DNA of 64,000 bases from CAYJDG01 sp964368875 (GCA_964368875.1 CAYJDG010000002.1:62001-126000), one strand, 5' to 3'; shown: positions 25,825-35,468, numbered from the stretch's first letter. Program-made: numbers and translations. Notes: a model not told the origin generated them from the letters alone.

Positions 25825-26506
25825 TTCGCGCGAGCAGGGTAGCGCCCTGCTCTATGTTTTTATCGGGCTGATCCTGTTCACCGGACTGGTGTTCACATTC
25901 TCAAAAAGCTTTCAGAATTCGAATGATCTTTCGAGTCCGCAGCAGGGTAAAATTGCGGCCAATGATATTCTCAGTTACACCACGGATATTTCACAAACCG
26001 TGACCAAGCTGATCACCAAAGGGTGTTCTGAAAATGATATCAGCTTTGAAAATCCAGTTGTGACTGGTTATACCAACCCCGGCGCGCCCGTTGATAAACA
26101 CTGCAATGTCTTCGCTCCTGAAGGCGGGATGATGTCGTGGATGAAGCAACCGGTTGGATCGAATGATGGTTCTGACTGGATTATCACCGATACATCTATC
26201 GAGACCTTTGATGGGACGACCGCTCAACTGGGGACTGCGAATGCTGAGCTGATCCTGCTTTTACCCTTTATCAAGAACGACATTTGCGATTCGATCAACA
26301 GCCAGCTAGGGAATCCCGCGGTATGGGAATCAAACGGGTCGCATAACGTAACTAAATTTACAGGAACATTCGAGACCAACGCTGCAACCACCCTCAACCG
26401 CGGCAACTTGACCCCGCTCATCAGTGCCGGATGTTTTTGTGACACTGCTGGCGTCTGCACGGCTGCATCCCCGCGCTGGTTTTTTTCGACGTTGATCGTC
26501 CGCTAA
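25811..26506 (+). CDS. prepilin-like membrane-anchored protein at the end of the Dot module
   Basis: A 231-residue protein whose ATG lies inside the last codons of dotL (14-bp overlap). A longer in-frame ORF from 25451 lies wholly within dotL and is rejected as a start. The N-terminus, REQGSALLYVFIGLILFTGLVF, resembles the hydrophobic helix of type IV pilin-like proteins, with a short leader and a polar start. The exported domain has several cysteines (GCSEND, DKHCNVF, NDICDS, GCFCDTAGVC), so disulfides are likely. I cannot name a family. It could be a pseudopilin or surface subunit working with the Dot module. It meets argS tail to tail with no spacer. Confidence 0.75.
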   Translation: MPQSNSREQGSALLYVFIGLILFTGLVFTFSKSFQNSNDLSSPQQGKIAANDILSYTTDISQTVTKLITKGCSENDISFENPVVTGYTNPGAPVDKHCNVFAPEGGMMSWMKQPVGSNDGSDWIITDTSIETFDGTTAQLGTANAELILLLPFIKNDICDSINSQLGNPAVWESNGSHNVTKFTGTFETNAATTLNRGNLTPLISAGCFCDTAGVCTAASPRWFFSTLIVR

Positions 26507-28276
26507 CTACATCCGCCTTGGCAGCAACAGGCCCAAGAGCGTCAGCAGCAGAGAGAGCTGCGCATACACAGCCGCACACATCATCAGCCAGCTGTTTTTC
26601 TTCGCCGTGTCCGTTTCCGACAGGATATGCGTGCCCGCATAGAATGAGCTGAATTCCTGCGCGAGGCGGAAGGCGTGATCGCAGAGCACATGCGGCGTGT
26701 AATTGCGGCAGGCGACATCAATGATCTCAGGTAATTCGCACAAGGCCAGCAACAATTTACGGTCGGCATCGGTGACGGTGATCGGCGCAGAGTATGTATC
26801 GGGATCGACCCCGGCTTTTTCCAGCAAGGAGCGGATGCGCACAGCCTGATAGAGCAGATACGGGCCGGTCTTGCCTTCGAAACTGGTCAGACGATCGAGA
26901 TCGAAGACGTAATCGGCGATGCGGTTATTCTGTAGATCGGCGAATTTGATCGCTGCAATCGCAACTTTGTAGGCGATATCTTCTTTTTCCGCAGATGAAA
27001 AATCCTTGCCGATTTCGGCTTCGGAAAGACGCTGGTTGGCACGCTCGATGCCCATGGCGATCAAGTCTTCGAGTTTCATCACGCCGCCAGCGCGGGTTTT
27101 AAAAGGCTTGCCATCGGTGCCGTTCATCGTACCGAACCCGGCATGGGTCAGCTCGACGCTCTCAGGAACGATGCCAGAGAGCCGTCCGGCGCGGAATACC
27201 TGATCGAAATGGAGGTGCTGGCGCTGGTCGACGACATAGATCATGCGCGCCGGGTTTAAATCCTGCATCCGCTCGACGAGCGTGGCCATATCGGTCGTGC
27301 CGTACATAACCGCGCCGTCGCGCTTATACAAAATTAGCGGCGGGATTTCCTTGGTGTCGCTGTCGCGCTTCACCGGGACGACGATTGCGCCCTGATCTTC
27401 GATGGCAAAGCCATCTTTTTTAAGCTGGTCGACCATCGGCGCGATCAGATCATGGACACAGGCCTCGCCTTTCCACAGATCGAAGTGAACGTTGAGCGCA
27501 TCGAAATTCGCTTTCATCGCGTTGATCGAGACATCGATGAAATGCTGCCACAGGGCGTAGTAGCCGGAGCGTTTGTTCTGCAGTTCAGCCGTCGCCGCCT
27601 GCGCCTTGGCCATGCGCTCGGGGTCTTCCTTGCAGGCACTCGCCGCCTGCGGATAAATCACTTCAAGGTCTTCCATGCTGACGGGGGATTCAGATGGGTA
27701 GCCGGAGGTCTTCGCCGCGTCGAAATACGGCCAGTCAGGATGACGCAGTTCCAGTTCGGAGATAATCATCCCCATCGGCGTACCCCAGTCGCCCATATGG
27801 ACATCACCGATGGCATTGAACCCGGCGAATTTGAGAATACGGCGTAAAGAATCGCCGATGATGCTGGAGCGCAGATGGCCGACATGCATCGCCTTGGCGA
27901 CGTTCGGGCCGCCGTAATCAAGGATGATGGTTTCACCGCGGCCAAGAGGAGCCACGCCCGCGCGGGCGCGGTCAGCGGCAATTTCACTGACATGCGACCC
28001 GAGAACGGCGTCGCTGATCGTCAGGTTGATAAAGCCGGGTCCGGCGATTTCGAGTTTTGTAAAAGTAGGATCGGATTGCAGCCGGGCGACGACTGCCTCG
28101 GCGACCTGGCGCGGGTTCTTTTTCGCAGCCTTGGCGGCAGCCATCGCGCCATTGCACTGGAACTGCGCAAGATCAGGACGGTCGGAGATGCGCACAGCAC
28201 CGAAAGCAGCCTCAAGCCCTTCGGCAGCGAACGCAGCACCGACATTCTGCGATAGTTTCTGAATGAGTGAAGCCAT
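26507..28276 (-). CDS. argS: arginyl-tRNA synthetase
   Basis: A 589-residue class I synthetase that charges tRNA-Arg. The HIGH-type motif is seen in PNVAKAMHVGHLRSSIIGD. The KMSK position reads FKTRAGGVMKLEDL, as in most bacterial ArgRS, which lack canonical KMSK. The Add-1 domain is at the N-terminus, and the DALR anticodon-binding domain at the C-terminus ends AQLSLLLTLLGLLLP. The start is 3 bp after the gyrB stop, so argS is transcribed with the gyrB end of the operon. Its stop codon is directly next to the stop of the convergent prepilin-like gene. Confidence 0.97.
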   Translation of the reverse strand: MASLIQKLSQNVGAAFAAEGLEAAFGAVRISDRPDLAQFQCNGAMAAAKAAKKNPRQVAEAVVARLQSDPTFTKLEIAGPGFINLTISDAVLGSHVSEIAADRARAGVAPLGRGETIILDYGGPNVAKAMHVGHLRSSIIGDSLRRILKFAGFNAIGDVHMGDWGTPMGMIISELELRHPDWPYFDAAKTSGYPSESPVSMEDLEVIYPQAASACKEDPERMAKAQAATAELQNKRSGYYALWQHFIDVSINAMKANFDALNVHFDLWKGEACVHDLIAPMVDQLKKDGFAIEDQGAIVVPVKRDSDTKEIPPLILYKRDGAVMYGTTDMATLVERMQDLNPARMIYVVDQRQHLHFDQVFRAGRLSGIVPESVELTHAGFGTMNGTDGKPFKTRAGGVMKLEDLIAMGIERANQRLSEAEIGKDFSSAEKEDIAYKVAIAAIKFADLQNNRIADYVFDLDRLTSFEGKTGPYLLYQAVRIRSLLEKAGVDPDTYSAPITVTDADRKLLLALCELPEIIDVACRNYTPHVLCDHAFRLAQEFSSFYAGTHILSETDTAKKNSWLMMCAAVYAQLSLLLTLLGLLLPRRM

Positions 28277-28279
28277 GGT

Positions 28280-30730
28280 TTAAGCGTCGATATTCGTCGC
28301 CTTGAGCGCGTTCTGCTGAATAAATTCGCGGCGCGGCTCGACGATATCACCCATCAGGGTCGAGAAGATATCATTGGCTTCAATCGCATCATCGACGCGC
28401 ACCTGCAACAGCGTGCGGACGTTCGGATCGAGCGTGGTTTCCCACAATTGTTCTGGGTTCATTTCCCCGAGACCTTTATAGCGCTGGATCTGCAGACCCT
28501 TGCGGGCATATTCAATCGCAGCGTCATAGAAGCTCCACGCCCCGGTCGCGGTCGAGATGTCTTTGCCCTTGGCCTGCAGCGTGCCGGACCCGGCGAAGTT
28601 TTCATCCATCCAGGATTTGAGCGCATGGACGCGAACGGCATCGGTCGATTTGATGCTGTCGGCATGGATGCGGGTGGTATCGGAGACACCGCGCACAGTC
28701 CGCGCGAGTGTATAGCCATCCCCTTCGGCGAAGGAAACCTTCCACGTTTTTTCGTTACGGGCGGCAACTTCGTTGAGGCGTGTTTCAAGCAAGGCGGCGA
28801 CGGCATCGCCTTTAGACTTATCGGCCAGAATATCGGCGTTGAAGACACCGAGAGCAGCAGCCTGCTCGGTCAGATGGCGGCTGTTGATGCGCTGATTGAG
28901 CGACATCAGGCTGTGACGAACCTGACGGGCGTTCTTCAGCATCTCGGCGAGGTCTTTGCCAGTGCGGTTGCTGCCGGTGTGGTCGGTGAAGACCAGTTCG
29001 TCAATCGCGGCATCGATCAGATAATTCTCAAGCGCGGCGTCATCTTTCAGATACATCTCGCTGGAATTGCCACGCTTCACTTTATAGAGCGGTGGCTGGG
29101 CGATGTAGATATAGCCGCGCGCGAGCATTTCCGGCATGTGGCGATAGAAGAACGTCAACAGCAGCGTGCGGATGTGCGCGCCATCGACGTCAGCATCGGT
29201 CATGATGATGATTTTATGATAGCGGGCTTTGTCGGCAGAAAATTCATCGGAAATCCCGGTGCCGAGCGCAGTGATCAGCGTGCCGATTTGTTCGGAACCC
29301 AGCATCTTGTCGAGGCGGGCACGTTCGACGTTGAGGATTTTACCGCGCAGCGGCAGGATCGCCTGATTTTTACGGTCGCGGGCCTGTTTGGCCGAACCAC
29401 CTGCCGAGTCACCCTCGACGATGAAGAGTTCGGAGAGTGCCGGATCGCGTTCCTGACAATCGGCGAGCTTGCCGGGCAGGTTGGAAATATCCATGACCCC
29501 TTTGCGGCGCGACAAATCGCGGGCGCGGCGCGCAGCTTCACGGGCGGTTGCAGCTTCGATGATCTTGGCGACAATCTTTTTCGCTTCGGTCGGGTGTTCT
29601 TCGAACCAGGTGCCGAGGCTTTCCATGATCGCCTGTTCGACGACCGGACGCACTTCGGAGGAGACCAGTTTATCTTTAGTCTGCGATGAGAATTTCGGAT
29701 CAGGAACTTTGACCGAGAGGACGCAGGTCAGGCCTTCGCGCATGTCTTCGCCAGTCAGCGCAAGGTCTTTATGTTTTTTGGTGAGCGCGTTTTCATCGGC
29801 GTATTTGCCGATCAGGCGCGTGAGCGCCCCGCGGAAGCCGGCCAGGTGCGTGCCGCCGTCCCGTTGCGGGATGTTGTTGGTAAAGCAAAGCATGGTTTCG
29901 TGGTACGCATCGGTCCATTCCATCGCGGCCTCAACCGTGATGCCGAGCTCGTTGCTTTTGTGGATGACGGAAATTGCCGGACGGAAGATCGGGGTTTTGG
30001 AGCGGTCGAGCCACTCGACGAAGCTTTCAATGCCACCCGTGTAGTTGAGCACGACTTCGGTCGGCTCTTCGCCGCGATCATCGCGCAGAATAATGTTCAC
30101 GCCCGAGTTCAGGAAAGCCAGTTCGCGCAGGCGGTCATGGAGCGTGCCGAAATCGAATTCGGTTTTGGTGAAGGTTTGGGGCGATGGCAGGAACGTGACT
30201 TCGGTGCCACTGCGGCCAGTATATGGTTTGATCGATTTCAGCGGTGCTTCGGGTTCGCCGTGGCGGAAGCGGATGAACCATTCAAAGCCATCGCGCCAGA
30301 TGCGCAGATCAAGATGCTCAGACAATGCGTTGACAACCGAGACACCCACACCGTGCAGACCGCCGGAAACTTTATAGGAGTTCTGATCGAACTTACCACC
30401 CGCATGCAGCTTGGTCATGATGACTTCGGCGGCGGAGACGCCTTCTTCGGAGTGGATATCGACCGGGATACCGCGGCCATTGTCGCGCACGGTGATCGAG
30501 CCATCACGGTTGAGGATCACGTCGACGCGGTCGCAATGCCCGGCGAGAGATTCATCGATCGCGTTGTCGACGGTCTCATAGACCATGTGATGCAGACCAG
30601 TGCCGTCATCGGTGTCGCCGATATACATGCCGGGACGCTTGCGCACCGCATCGAGCCCGCGCAGAACCTTGATGGAATCGGCACTGTATTCGGGGTTGGT
30701 CGATAGGCTTTTGGCAGCAGCTTCTGACAT
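28280..30730 (-). CDS. gyrB: DNA gyrase subunit B
   Basis: 816 residues when started at the ATG at 30730. A GTG directly before it is also in frame, but AAGG lies about 8 nt upstream of the ATG. The ATPase domain begins SIKVLRGLDAVRKRPGMYIGDTDDGTGLHHMVYE; the GHKL loop is GGLHGVGVSVVNAL. The TOPRIM metal site is EGDSAGGSAKQARDRK, with DADVDGAHI. The C-terminus ends with the gyrase motif YKGLGEMNPEQLWETTLDP. It introduces negative supercoils with GyrA, which is not in the window. It belongs to the dnaA-dnaN-recF-gyrB block. Confidence 0.98.
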   Translation of the reverse strand: MSEAAAKSLSTNPEYSADSIKVLRGLDAVRKRPGMYIGDTDDGTGLHHMVYETVDNAIDESLAGHCDRVDVILNRDGSITVRDNGRGIPVDIHSEEGVSAAEVIMTKLHAGGKFDQNSYKVSGGLHGVGVSVVNALSEHLDLRIWRDGFEWFIRFRHGEPEAPLKSIKPYTGRSGTEVTFLPSPQTFTKTEFDFGTLHDRLRELAFLNSGVNIILRDDRGEEPTEVVLNYTGGIESFVEWLDRSKTPIFRPAISVIHKSNELGITVEAAMEWTDAYHETMLCFTNNIPQRDGGTHLAGFRGALTRLIGKYADENALTKKHKDLALTGEDMREGLTCVLSVKVPDPKFSSQTKDKLVSSEVRPVVEQAIMESLGTWFEEHPTEAKKIVAKIIEAATAREAARRARDLSRRKGVMDISNLPGKLADCQERDPALSELFIVEGDSAGGSAKQARDRKNQAILPLRGKILNVERARLDKMLGSEQIGTLITALGTGISDEFSADKARYHKIIIMTDADVDGAHIRTLLLTFFYRHMPEMLARGYIYIAQPPLYKVKRGNSSEMYLKDDAALENYLIDAAIDELVFTDHTGSNRTGKDLAEMLKNARQVRHSLMSLNQRINSRHLTEQAAALGVFNADILADKSKGDAVAALLETRLNEVAARNEKTWKVSFAEGDGYTLARTVRGVSDTTRIHADSIKSTDAVRVHALKSWMDENFAGSGTLQAKGKDISTATGAWSFYDAAIEYARKGLQIQRYKGLGEMNPEQLWETTLDPNVRTLLQVRVDDAIEANDIFSTLMGDIVEPRREFIQQNALKATNIDA

Positions 30731-30839
30731 CACATAAACCTTGGATTTTCTTGTTTTTTCAGGATGTTAAGGTTATAGCACACCTGCCCTGAAACGCCAG
30801 TTTTTTGATGCGAAATTCACCGTAAAAAACCCTCTCATT

Positions 30840-31994
30840 TCAGGGGCTTACGGTACCTCCGGCGACATGGAAAAAACAGCTACGGTCCGGGATTGCGGAG
30901 AAGAGATTTTCGTCGGTTCCGGTGATCCAGACCTGCCCGCCGGTGCGGCTGAGCGTGTCGAATAAAGCGGCGCGGCGGCCTTCATCGAGATGGGCTGCAA
31001 CCTCATCGAGCAGCAGCAAAGCAGATGATCCACGCTCAGCATGAAGGAGTTCGGCGTGGGATAAGACGAGACCGATCAAAAGGGCTTTTTGTTCCCCGGT
31101 CGAGCACTGGCTGGCCTGCATATTCTTCGCATGATACCGCACGCCAAGATCGGAGCGATGCGCCCCAACCGCTGCGCCCCCTGTCTGCGCATCCTGTGCA
31201 CGGTTGGTGAGCAGCGCAAAGCGGAAGTTCTCTTCAACCTGCAGCGCGGACTGGCTCTCGAGACGGTCTTCGAGAAAGCCGCGCAGGGTCAGATCAGCAA
31301 CCGGGAAATCGGCACCGCCGCGGCGATGGCAGGCGTGCTGCAGCCGATGGACAAAATCAACGCGGGCGGCAGCGACCGCCATGCCCGCTTCGGCCATCTG
31401 GGTTTCAAGCCCGCCCAGCCATGCGGGATCGGCGCGGCCTTCTTTCAGGAGCTTAGAGCGTTGCGAGAGAGCGTTATCATAGCGCGTGATACGTCCGGCA
31501 TGGGCCGGATCGAAGGCAAAAATCATCCGGTCGAGGAAGCGCCGCCGCGCCGAGGCCGCATCGAGAAACAGGCGGTCCATCTGCGGCGTCAGCCACAGGC
31601 AGGAGAGATATTCCGAGAGTGCCGTCTGGCTTTTGGCAGTTTCACCTTTGATACGGACGATGCGGCGATCCTTGGCCGGGTCCTTGCCTGTGCCGACAGG
31701 AATATCACCATAGAGGGTTCTGATATGCGACGAGATAGCCCATGGTTCATCCGGCATCGCATAGTTCTGGAGATCGCGCAGATCGGCGCCGCGCAGCCCC
31801 TTGCCGGGTGAGAGCAATGACACGGCTTCGAGGAGATTGGTTTTGCCAGCCCCGTTGGGACCGCTTAGGACGACGAATTTTTCCGGCAACTGCGCGAGCG
31901 TCAGCGAGCGATAAGAACGGAACTGGTGCAGCTGGATTGAGCTGACCGCCGTGACAGCAGATGTCTGCGTAGCCTGAGCGAGGGTTCCCGTCAT
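30840..31994 (-). CDS. recF: DNA replication and repair protein RecF
   Basis: A 384-residue SMC-like ABC ATPase that loads RecA at gaps with RecO and RecR. The N-terminal IQLHQFRSYRSL is typical, with Walker A SGPNGAGKTNLLEA. The signature is QCSTGEQKALLIGL, and Walker B is SALLLLDEVAAHLDE. It lies 19 bp downstream of dnaN and upstream of gyrB, the classic order. An N-terminal extension of about 18 residues before the conserved start is a bit longer than usual; an internal start is possible. Confidence 0.96.
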   Translation of the reverse strand: MTGTLAQATQTSAVTAVSSIQLHQFRSYRSLTLAQLPEKFVVLSGPNGAGKTNLLEAVSLLSPGKGLRGADLRDLQNYAMPDEPWAISSHIRTLYGDIPVGTGKDPAKDRRIVRIKGETAKSQTALSEYLSCLWLTPQMDRLFLDAASARRRFLDRMIFAFDPAHAGRITRYDNALSQRSKLLKEGRADPAWLGGLETQMAEAGMAVAAARVDFVHRLQHACHRRGGADFPVADLTLRGFLEDRLESQSALQVEENFRFALLTNRAQDAQTGGAAVGAHRSDLGVRYHAKNMQASQCSTGEQKALLIGLVLSHAELLHAERGSSALLLLDEVAAHLDEGRRAALFDTLSRTGGQVWITGTDENLFSAIPDRSCFFHVAGGTVSP

Positions 31995-32013
31995 GTACGC
32001 AGCGCTTTACTCA

Positions 32014-33132
32014 TCACACGCGGAGCGGCATCAGGACGTAAAGCGACGACGGGTCGCTGGTATCCTGAATGATCGTCGGCGAGGATGGGTCTGACATGCT
32101 GAGACGCACGCCTTCGCCATCGACCTGTGACGTGATGTCGAGGAGGTAGCGCGCGTTGAAGCCGATTTCGAGCGGCTCGGCTTCGGAGCGCACTTCGATG
32201 TCTTCTTTGGCGGAGCCTGCTTCCGGCGAACTGGCCGAGAGCGTCAGGGTCTTGCCATTGAGCGTAATTTTCACGGCGCGTGATTTGCCATCGGAAATTG
32301 TCGAGACGCGGTCGAGTGCATTCGAGAATATTTTCGGATCGACTTCGACGATTTTGTCGTTGCCGCTCGGGATGACGCGCTGGTAATCGGGGAACGTGCC
32401 ATCGATCAGTTTCGACGAGAGAATGATGTGATCGAACGCAAAGCTGACTTTGGTCTCGGAGAGCGAAACCTGAATGGTATCAGCGGCTTCTTCAAGCAGC
32501 TTGCGGAGTTCTAAAACAGTTTTACGCGGCAAAATCACGCCAGGCATAGACTGTGCGCCATCAGGCAGAGGCATTTCAAAACGCGCGAGACGGTGGCCAT
32601 CGGTCGAGACGGCGCGCAGAACCGGCACGCCTTCGTTGTCGCCTGCATGGATGTAAATGCCGTTGAGGTAGTAACGGGTTTCTTCGGTCGACATCGCAAA
32701 TTTCGTACGATCAATCAGCGCGCGCAGATCAGCGGCTGGCGTTGCAAACGTAACCGGGAGTTTCGTGCCAGCGAATTGCGGGAAGTCGGTCACAGGCAAA
32801 ACGCTCAGGCGGAAATCGGAGCGACCTGCCTTGACGGTGATGAAATTGCCGGAGCCATCCAGCTCAATGGTGATCTTGGACGTATCGGGGAGCTTGCGGA
32901 TGATGTCGTGCAGCGTGACAGCGGGGGCAGTCGTTGCACCCGGCTTGGAGACATCGGCCGCGATCATTTCAGTCATTTCGACGTCCATGTCGGTCGTCGC
33001 CATGGTCAGCATGTTGTTTTCGGCCTTGAGCATGACGTTCGAGAGGATCGGGATGGTGCTGCGGCGTTCGACGACACTCTGAACGTGAGTCAGGGCGCGG
33101 AGCAGGGCGGCACGATCAATGCTGAATTTCAT
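32014..33132 (-). CDS. dnaN: DNA polymerase III beta sliding clamp
   Basis: A 372-residue clamp protein built from three similar domains. The N-terminus MKFSIDRAALLRALTHVQSVVERRSTIPILSN is diagnostic, TDGHRLARFEMPLPD is the domain 2 motif, and the C-terminus ends YVLMPLRV, part of the partner-binding pocket. It confers processivity on Pol III and docks MutS, DnaE and Hda. The usual dnaA-dnaN neighbourhood is interrupted by a plus-strand gene at 33370. About 237 bp lie upstream, enough for its own promoter. Confidence 0.98.
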   Translation of the reverse strand: MKFSIDRAALLRALTHVQSVVERRSTIPILSNVMLKAENNMLTMATTDMDVEMTEMIAADVSKPGATTAPAVTLHDIIRKLPDTSKITIELDGSGNFITVKAGRSDFRLSVLPVTDFPQFAGTKLPVTFATPAADLRALIDRTKFAMSTEETRYYLNGIYIHAGDNEGVPVLRAVSTDGHRLARFEMPLPDGAQSMPGVILPRKTVLELRKLLEEAADTIQVSLSETKVSFAFDHIILSSKLIDGTFPDYQRVIPSGNDKIVEVDPKIFSNALDRVSTISDGKSRAVKITLNGKTLTLSASSPEAGSAKEDIEVRSEAEPLEIGFNARYLLDITSQVDGEGVRLSMSDPSSPTIIQDTSDPSSLYVLMPLRV

Positions 33133-33369
33133 GAAACGACTTCCTTAAAAGGCGGTGATAGGCGGTAATCTGACTATACCCACCCCCCTGCCGTTCTGCC
33201 AAGGCATAGAGCCGTTTTTCCCAAGTTTCCCACAGGGTTGCCCCATGGTTGCCCCTGGGAGGAAGCCCGCCTTCGCCCACCTGAAAACAATGATCTTAAG
33301 AAAGAATTAACTTTTATATGTAAATTATTTGTTAACCATACAGAAAATTCAAGCAAAGAGGGCTTCACG

Positions 33370-33981
33370 ATGACAGACACAGCAACCAGCAGACTCCACG
33401 GCGACCCGTTTTGTGAAGCGGCACGCGCCATCGATCAGCACATGCGCCATGAAACATCCGCAATAATCACTGGCGTGTTAGGAAGCCTTCCGGTCATCGG
33501 AGCTTATGTTTTCACATCTGTCGCCGTCGGAGCCCCGACAGGCCCTGCGGCCCCAGTTGTCGGCCATCTTGCTGGAGCCGCAGCTGCAGCTGCAACCACG
33601 GCGGGAATTTATTACGTGCATGAGGGGATTCACGACTGGATCGATAGCCGCCAGAACCGGACACCTGCCGTAGCCCCGGGCGATTTGAGTTGCAAACAAT
33701 ATTTATCATTTATGGCGATGAGCAATCTCAGGGCCATGCAACACCGGGATGATAGCGGCATGGCCCGTTATGAGGGGAGTGGCTTGCAAAAAATCCTGCG
33801 CGCCAGCCCGCGCGTGCTGGACGAAATCCTCGCGACCCCTCTGCACAGCGATCCTATGAATGTTAGCGCGTCCGATGAAGAGAAGCGTTTGCGCGGCTTC
33901 GCCGTCGACAACGCGCCACGGCCCATGACCAAATCAGAACAACGGTGGGGTGAATATTCCACCCCTGCTCCCCGGCAGTAA
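33370..33981 (+). CDS. unknown 203-residue protein between dnaN and dnaA
   Basis: Started at the ATG at 33370 (MTDTATSRLHGD), with AGAGG about 8 nt upstream. The longer frame from 33238 adds 44 improbable residues. A glycine/alanine-rich hydrophobic region at about 35-85 (IITGVLGSLPVIGAYVFTSV, then HLAGAAAAAATTAGIYYV) may form two membrane helices or a hairpin. The rest is polar and contains LRASPRVLDEILATPLHSDP. I recognise no family. It lies against the direction of dnaA and dnaN, divergent from dnaN and convergent with dnaA, and ends in its own terminator. It looks like an insertion into a normally tight locus. Confidence 0.65.
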   Translation: MTDTATSRLHGDPFCEAARAIDQHMRHETSAIITGVLGSLPVIGAYVFTSVAVGAPTGPAAPVVGHLAGAAAAAATTAGIYYVHEGIHDWIDSRQNRTPAVAPGDLSCKQYLSFMAMSNLRAMQHRDDSGMARYEGSGLQKILRASPRVLDEILATPLHSDPMNVSASDEEKRLRGFAVDNAPRPMTKSEQRWGEYSTPAPRQ

Positions 33982-33984
33982 ATA

Positions 33985-34015
33985 AAAACCCCGCCATGGC
34001 AGGCGGGGCTTTCAC
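33985..34015. terminator. bidirectional terminator between the unknown gene and dnaA
   Basis: Arms CCCCGCC and GGCGGGG enclose ATGGCA. A-rich sequence lies before and CTTTC after, so the hairpin can serve both the plus-strand gene ending at 33981 and the minus-strand dnaA ending at 34041. The T-run on the plus side is short. Confidence 0.75.
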
Positions 34016-34040
34016 TAAAGGAACTTGTGGACGGCAAATA

Positions 34041-35468
34041 TCAGCCCGTCAGCGTCCGGCGCAGGATTTCAACATCCTGAGCGAAGCTTGGATCTTCACC
34101 GATGATCTCTTCGATCTTGCGGACAGCGTGCATGACGGTGGTGTGATCTCTCCCACCGAATTTGCGGCCAATCTCAGGCAAGGAGCGCGAGGTCAGCTGT
34201 TTGGCGAGATACATCGCCACCTGACGCGGACGCGCAACATTGCGCGCACGGCGGGCGGAGTGCATGTCGGTCAAACGAACGTTGTAATGCTCAGCAACCC
34301 GGCGCTGGATTTCATCAATCGTGATGCGGCGGTCATGGGCGCGCAGAAGATCCTGCAGAACGTCCTGAGTTGATTCCAGCGTCACAATCGATTTCGTCAC
34401 ATCGGCATGCGCGATGATGCGGTTGAGTGCACCCTCTAATTCACGGATGTTTGAAGTGACTTTCAGTGCGAGGAATTCAAGCACGGCATCCGGTACCGCA
34501 GCACCCAGCTGATCACGCTTGGCCTGAAGAATGCCAAGGCGCAGTTCATAGGTGCTTGGATGAATGTCGGCAACCAGACCCCAGGAGAGGCGTGAGCGCA
34601 GACGGTCATCAATACCCTGAATGTCGGCAGGTGCCTTATCCGCCGAGATAATGATCTGTTTGTTCTGGTCAACCAGCGCATTGAAGGTATGGAAGAATTC
34701 TTCCTGCGTTGAATCCTTGCCAGCGATAAACTGGATATCGTCGATCATCAGGACATCAACCGAGCGGAAGATTTCCTTGAAGGTCATCGTATCCTGCGAG
34801 CGGATGGCGCGGACGAACTGGTACATGAATTTCTCAGCCGAGAGATACATAACAGTCTTTTCAGGCTGTTTTTCAGCGAGCGCCCACGCAATGGCGTGCA
34901 TCAGGTGGGTTTTGCCCAAACCAACGCCGCCATAAAGGAACAGCGGGTTAAACGGCACATTGCCACATTCAACAACACGGCTGGCTGCCGCATGGGCAAG
35001 CGCGTTCGATTTGCCGACAACAAAGGTTTCAAACTTGAAGCGTGGATCGAGCGGAGATGACAGTTCAAGCTTTTCGGCCATTTCATTGACGTTGGCCTTG
35101 AGCGGTTTGGTCAGAGCAGTCGTCTCGGTTTCCATTGGGGCAGCATTGTGCACGACAACGATTTCGAGGCGTTTGATTTCAGCACCGACCGCGGTGCACA
35201 TCTCAAGGATGCGCGCGGCGTAGTGGGACTGAATCCAGTCTTTCATAAAACGGGTTGGAACCGAGACTTCGAGAGTCCCATGGTAGCTGGCCTGAAGGGC
35301 CATCGGCTTGAGCCAGCTGCGAAAGATCGCTTCGCCAAACTCTTCACGCAATTGATCGTAAACTTTACCCCATAACGCAGAAATTTCCGGCGTCGGCTCA
35401 AAAGTCTCCGTCGCCAATACTTGACCAAACATCGATACAATGTTGGTTTTACCCCCGAGTTCTGACAT
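34041..35468 (-). CDS. dnaA: chromosomal replication initiator DnaA
   Basis: 475 residues from the ATG at 35468 (MSELGGKTN). The preceding TTG is also in frame, but GGAG lies 9 nt upstream of the ATG. Domain I is about 28-100, the AAA+ core has Walker A GGVGLGKT at about 180-187 and Walker B MIDDIQF, and the box VII arginine region is DDRLRSRLSWGL. Domain IV carries LPEIGRKFGGRDHTTVMHAVRKIEE, which reads DnaA boxes. It opens the origin and also regulates genes. Neighbour rpsT upstream is typical of alphaproteobacteria. Confidence 0.98.
   Translation of the reverse strand: MSELGGKTNIVSMFGQVLATETFEPTPEISALWGKVYDQLREEFGEAIFRSWLKPMALQASYHGTLEVSVPTRFMKDWIQSHYAARILEMCTAVGAEIKRLEIVVVHNAAPMETETTALTKPLKANVNEMAEKLELSSPLDPRFKFETFVVGKSNALAHAAASRVVECGNVPFNPLFLYGGVGLGKTHLMHAIAWALAEKQPEKTVMYLSAEKFMYQFVRAIRSQDTMTFKEIFRSVDVLMIDDIQFIAGKDSTQEEFFHTFNALVDQNKQIIISADKAPADIQGIDDRLRSRLSWGLVADIHPSTYELRLGILQAKRDQLGAAVPDAVLEFLALKVTSNIRELEGALNRIIAHADVTKSIVTLESTQDVLQDLLRAHDRRITIDEIQRRVAEHYNVRLTDMHSARRARNVARPRQVAMYLAKQLTSRSLPEIGRKFGGRDHTTVMHAVRKIEEIIGEDPSFAQDVEILRRTLTG

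Noticed and set aside
28448..29689. Plus-strand ORF of 413 residues inside gyrB
   Set aside because: It is antisense to gyrB, whose motifs are unmistakable; no domain is seen in the shadow.
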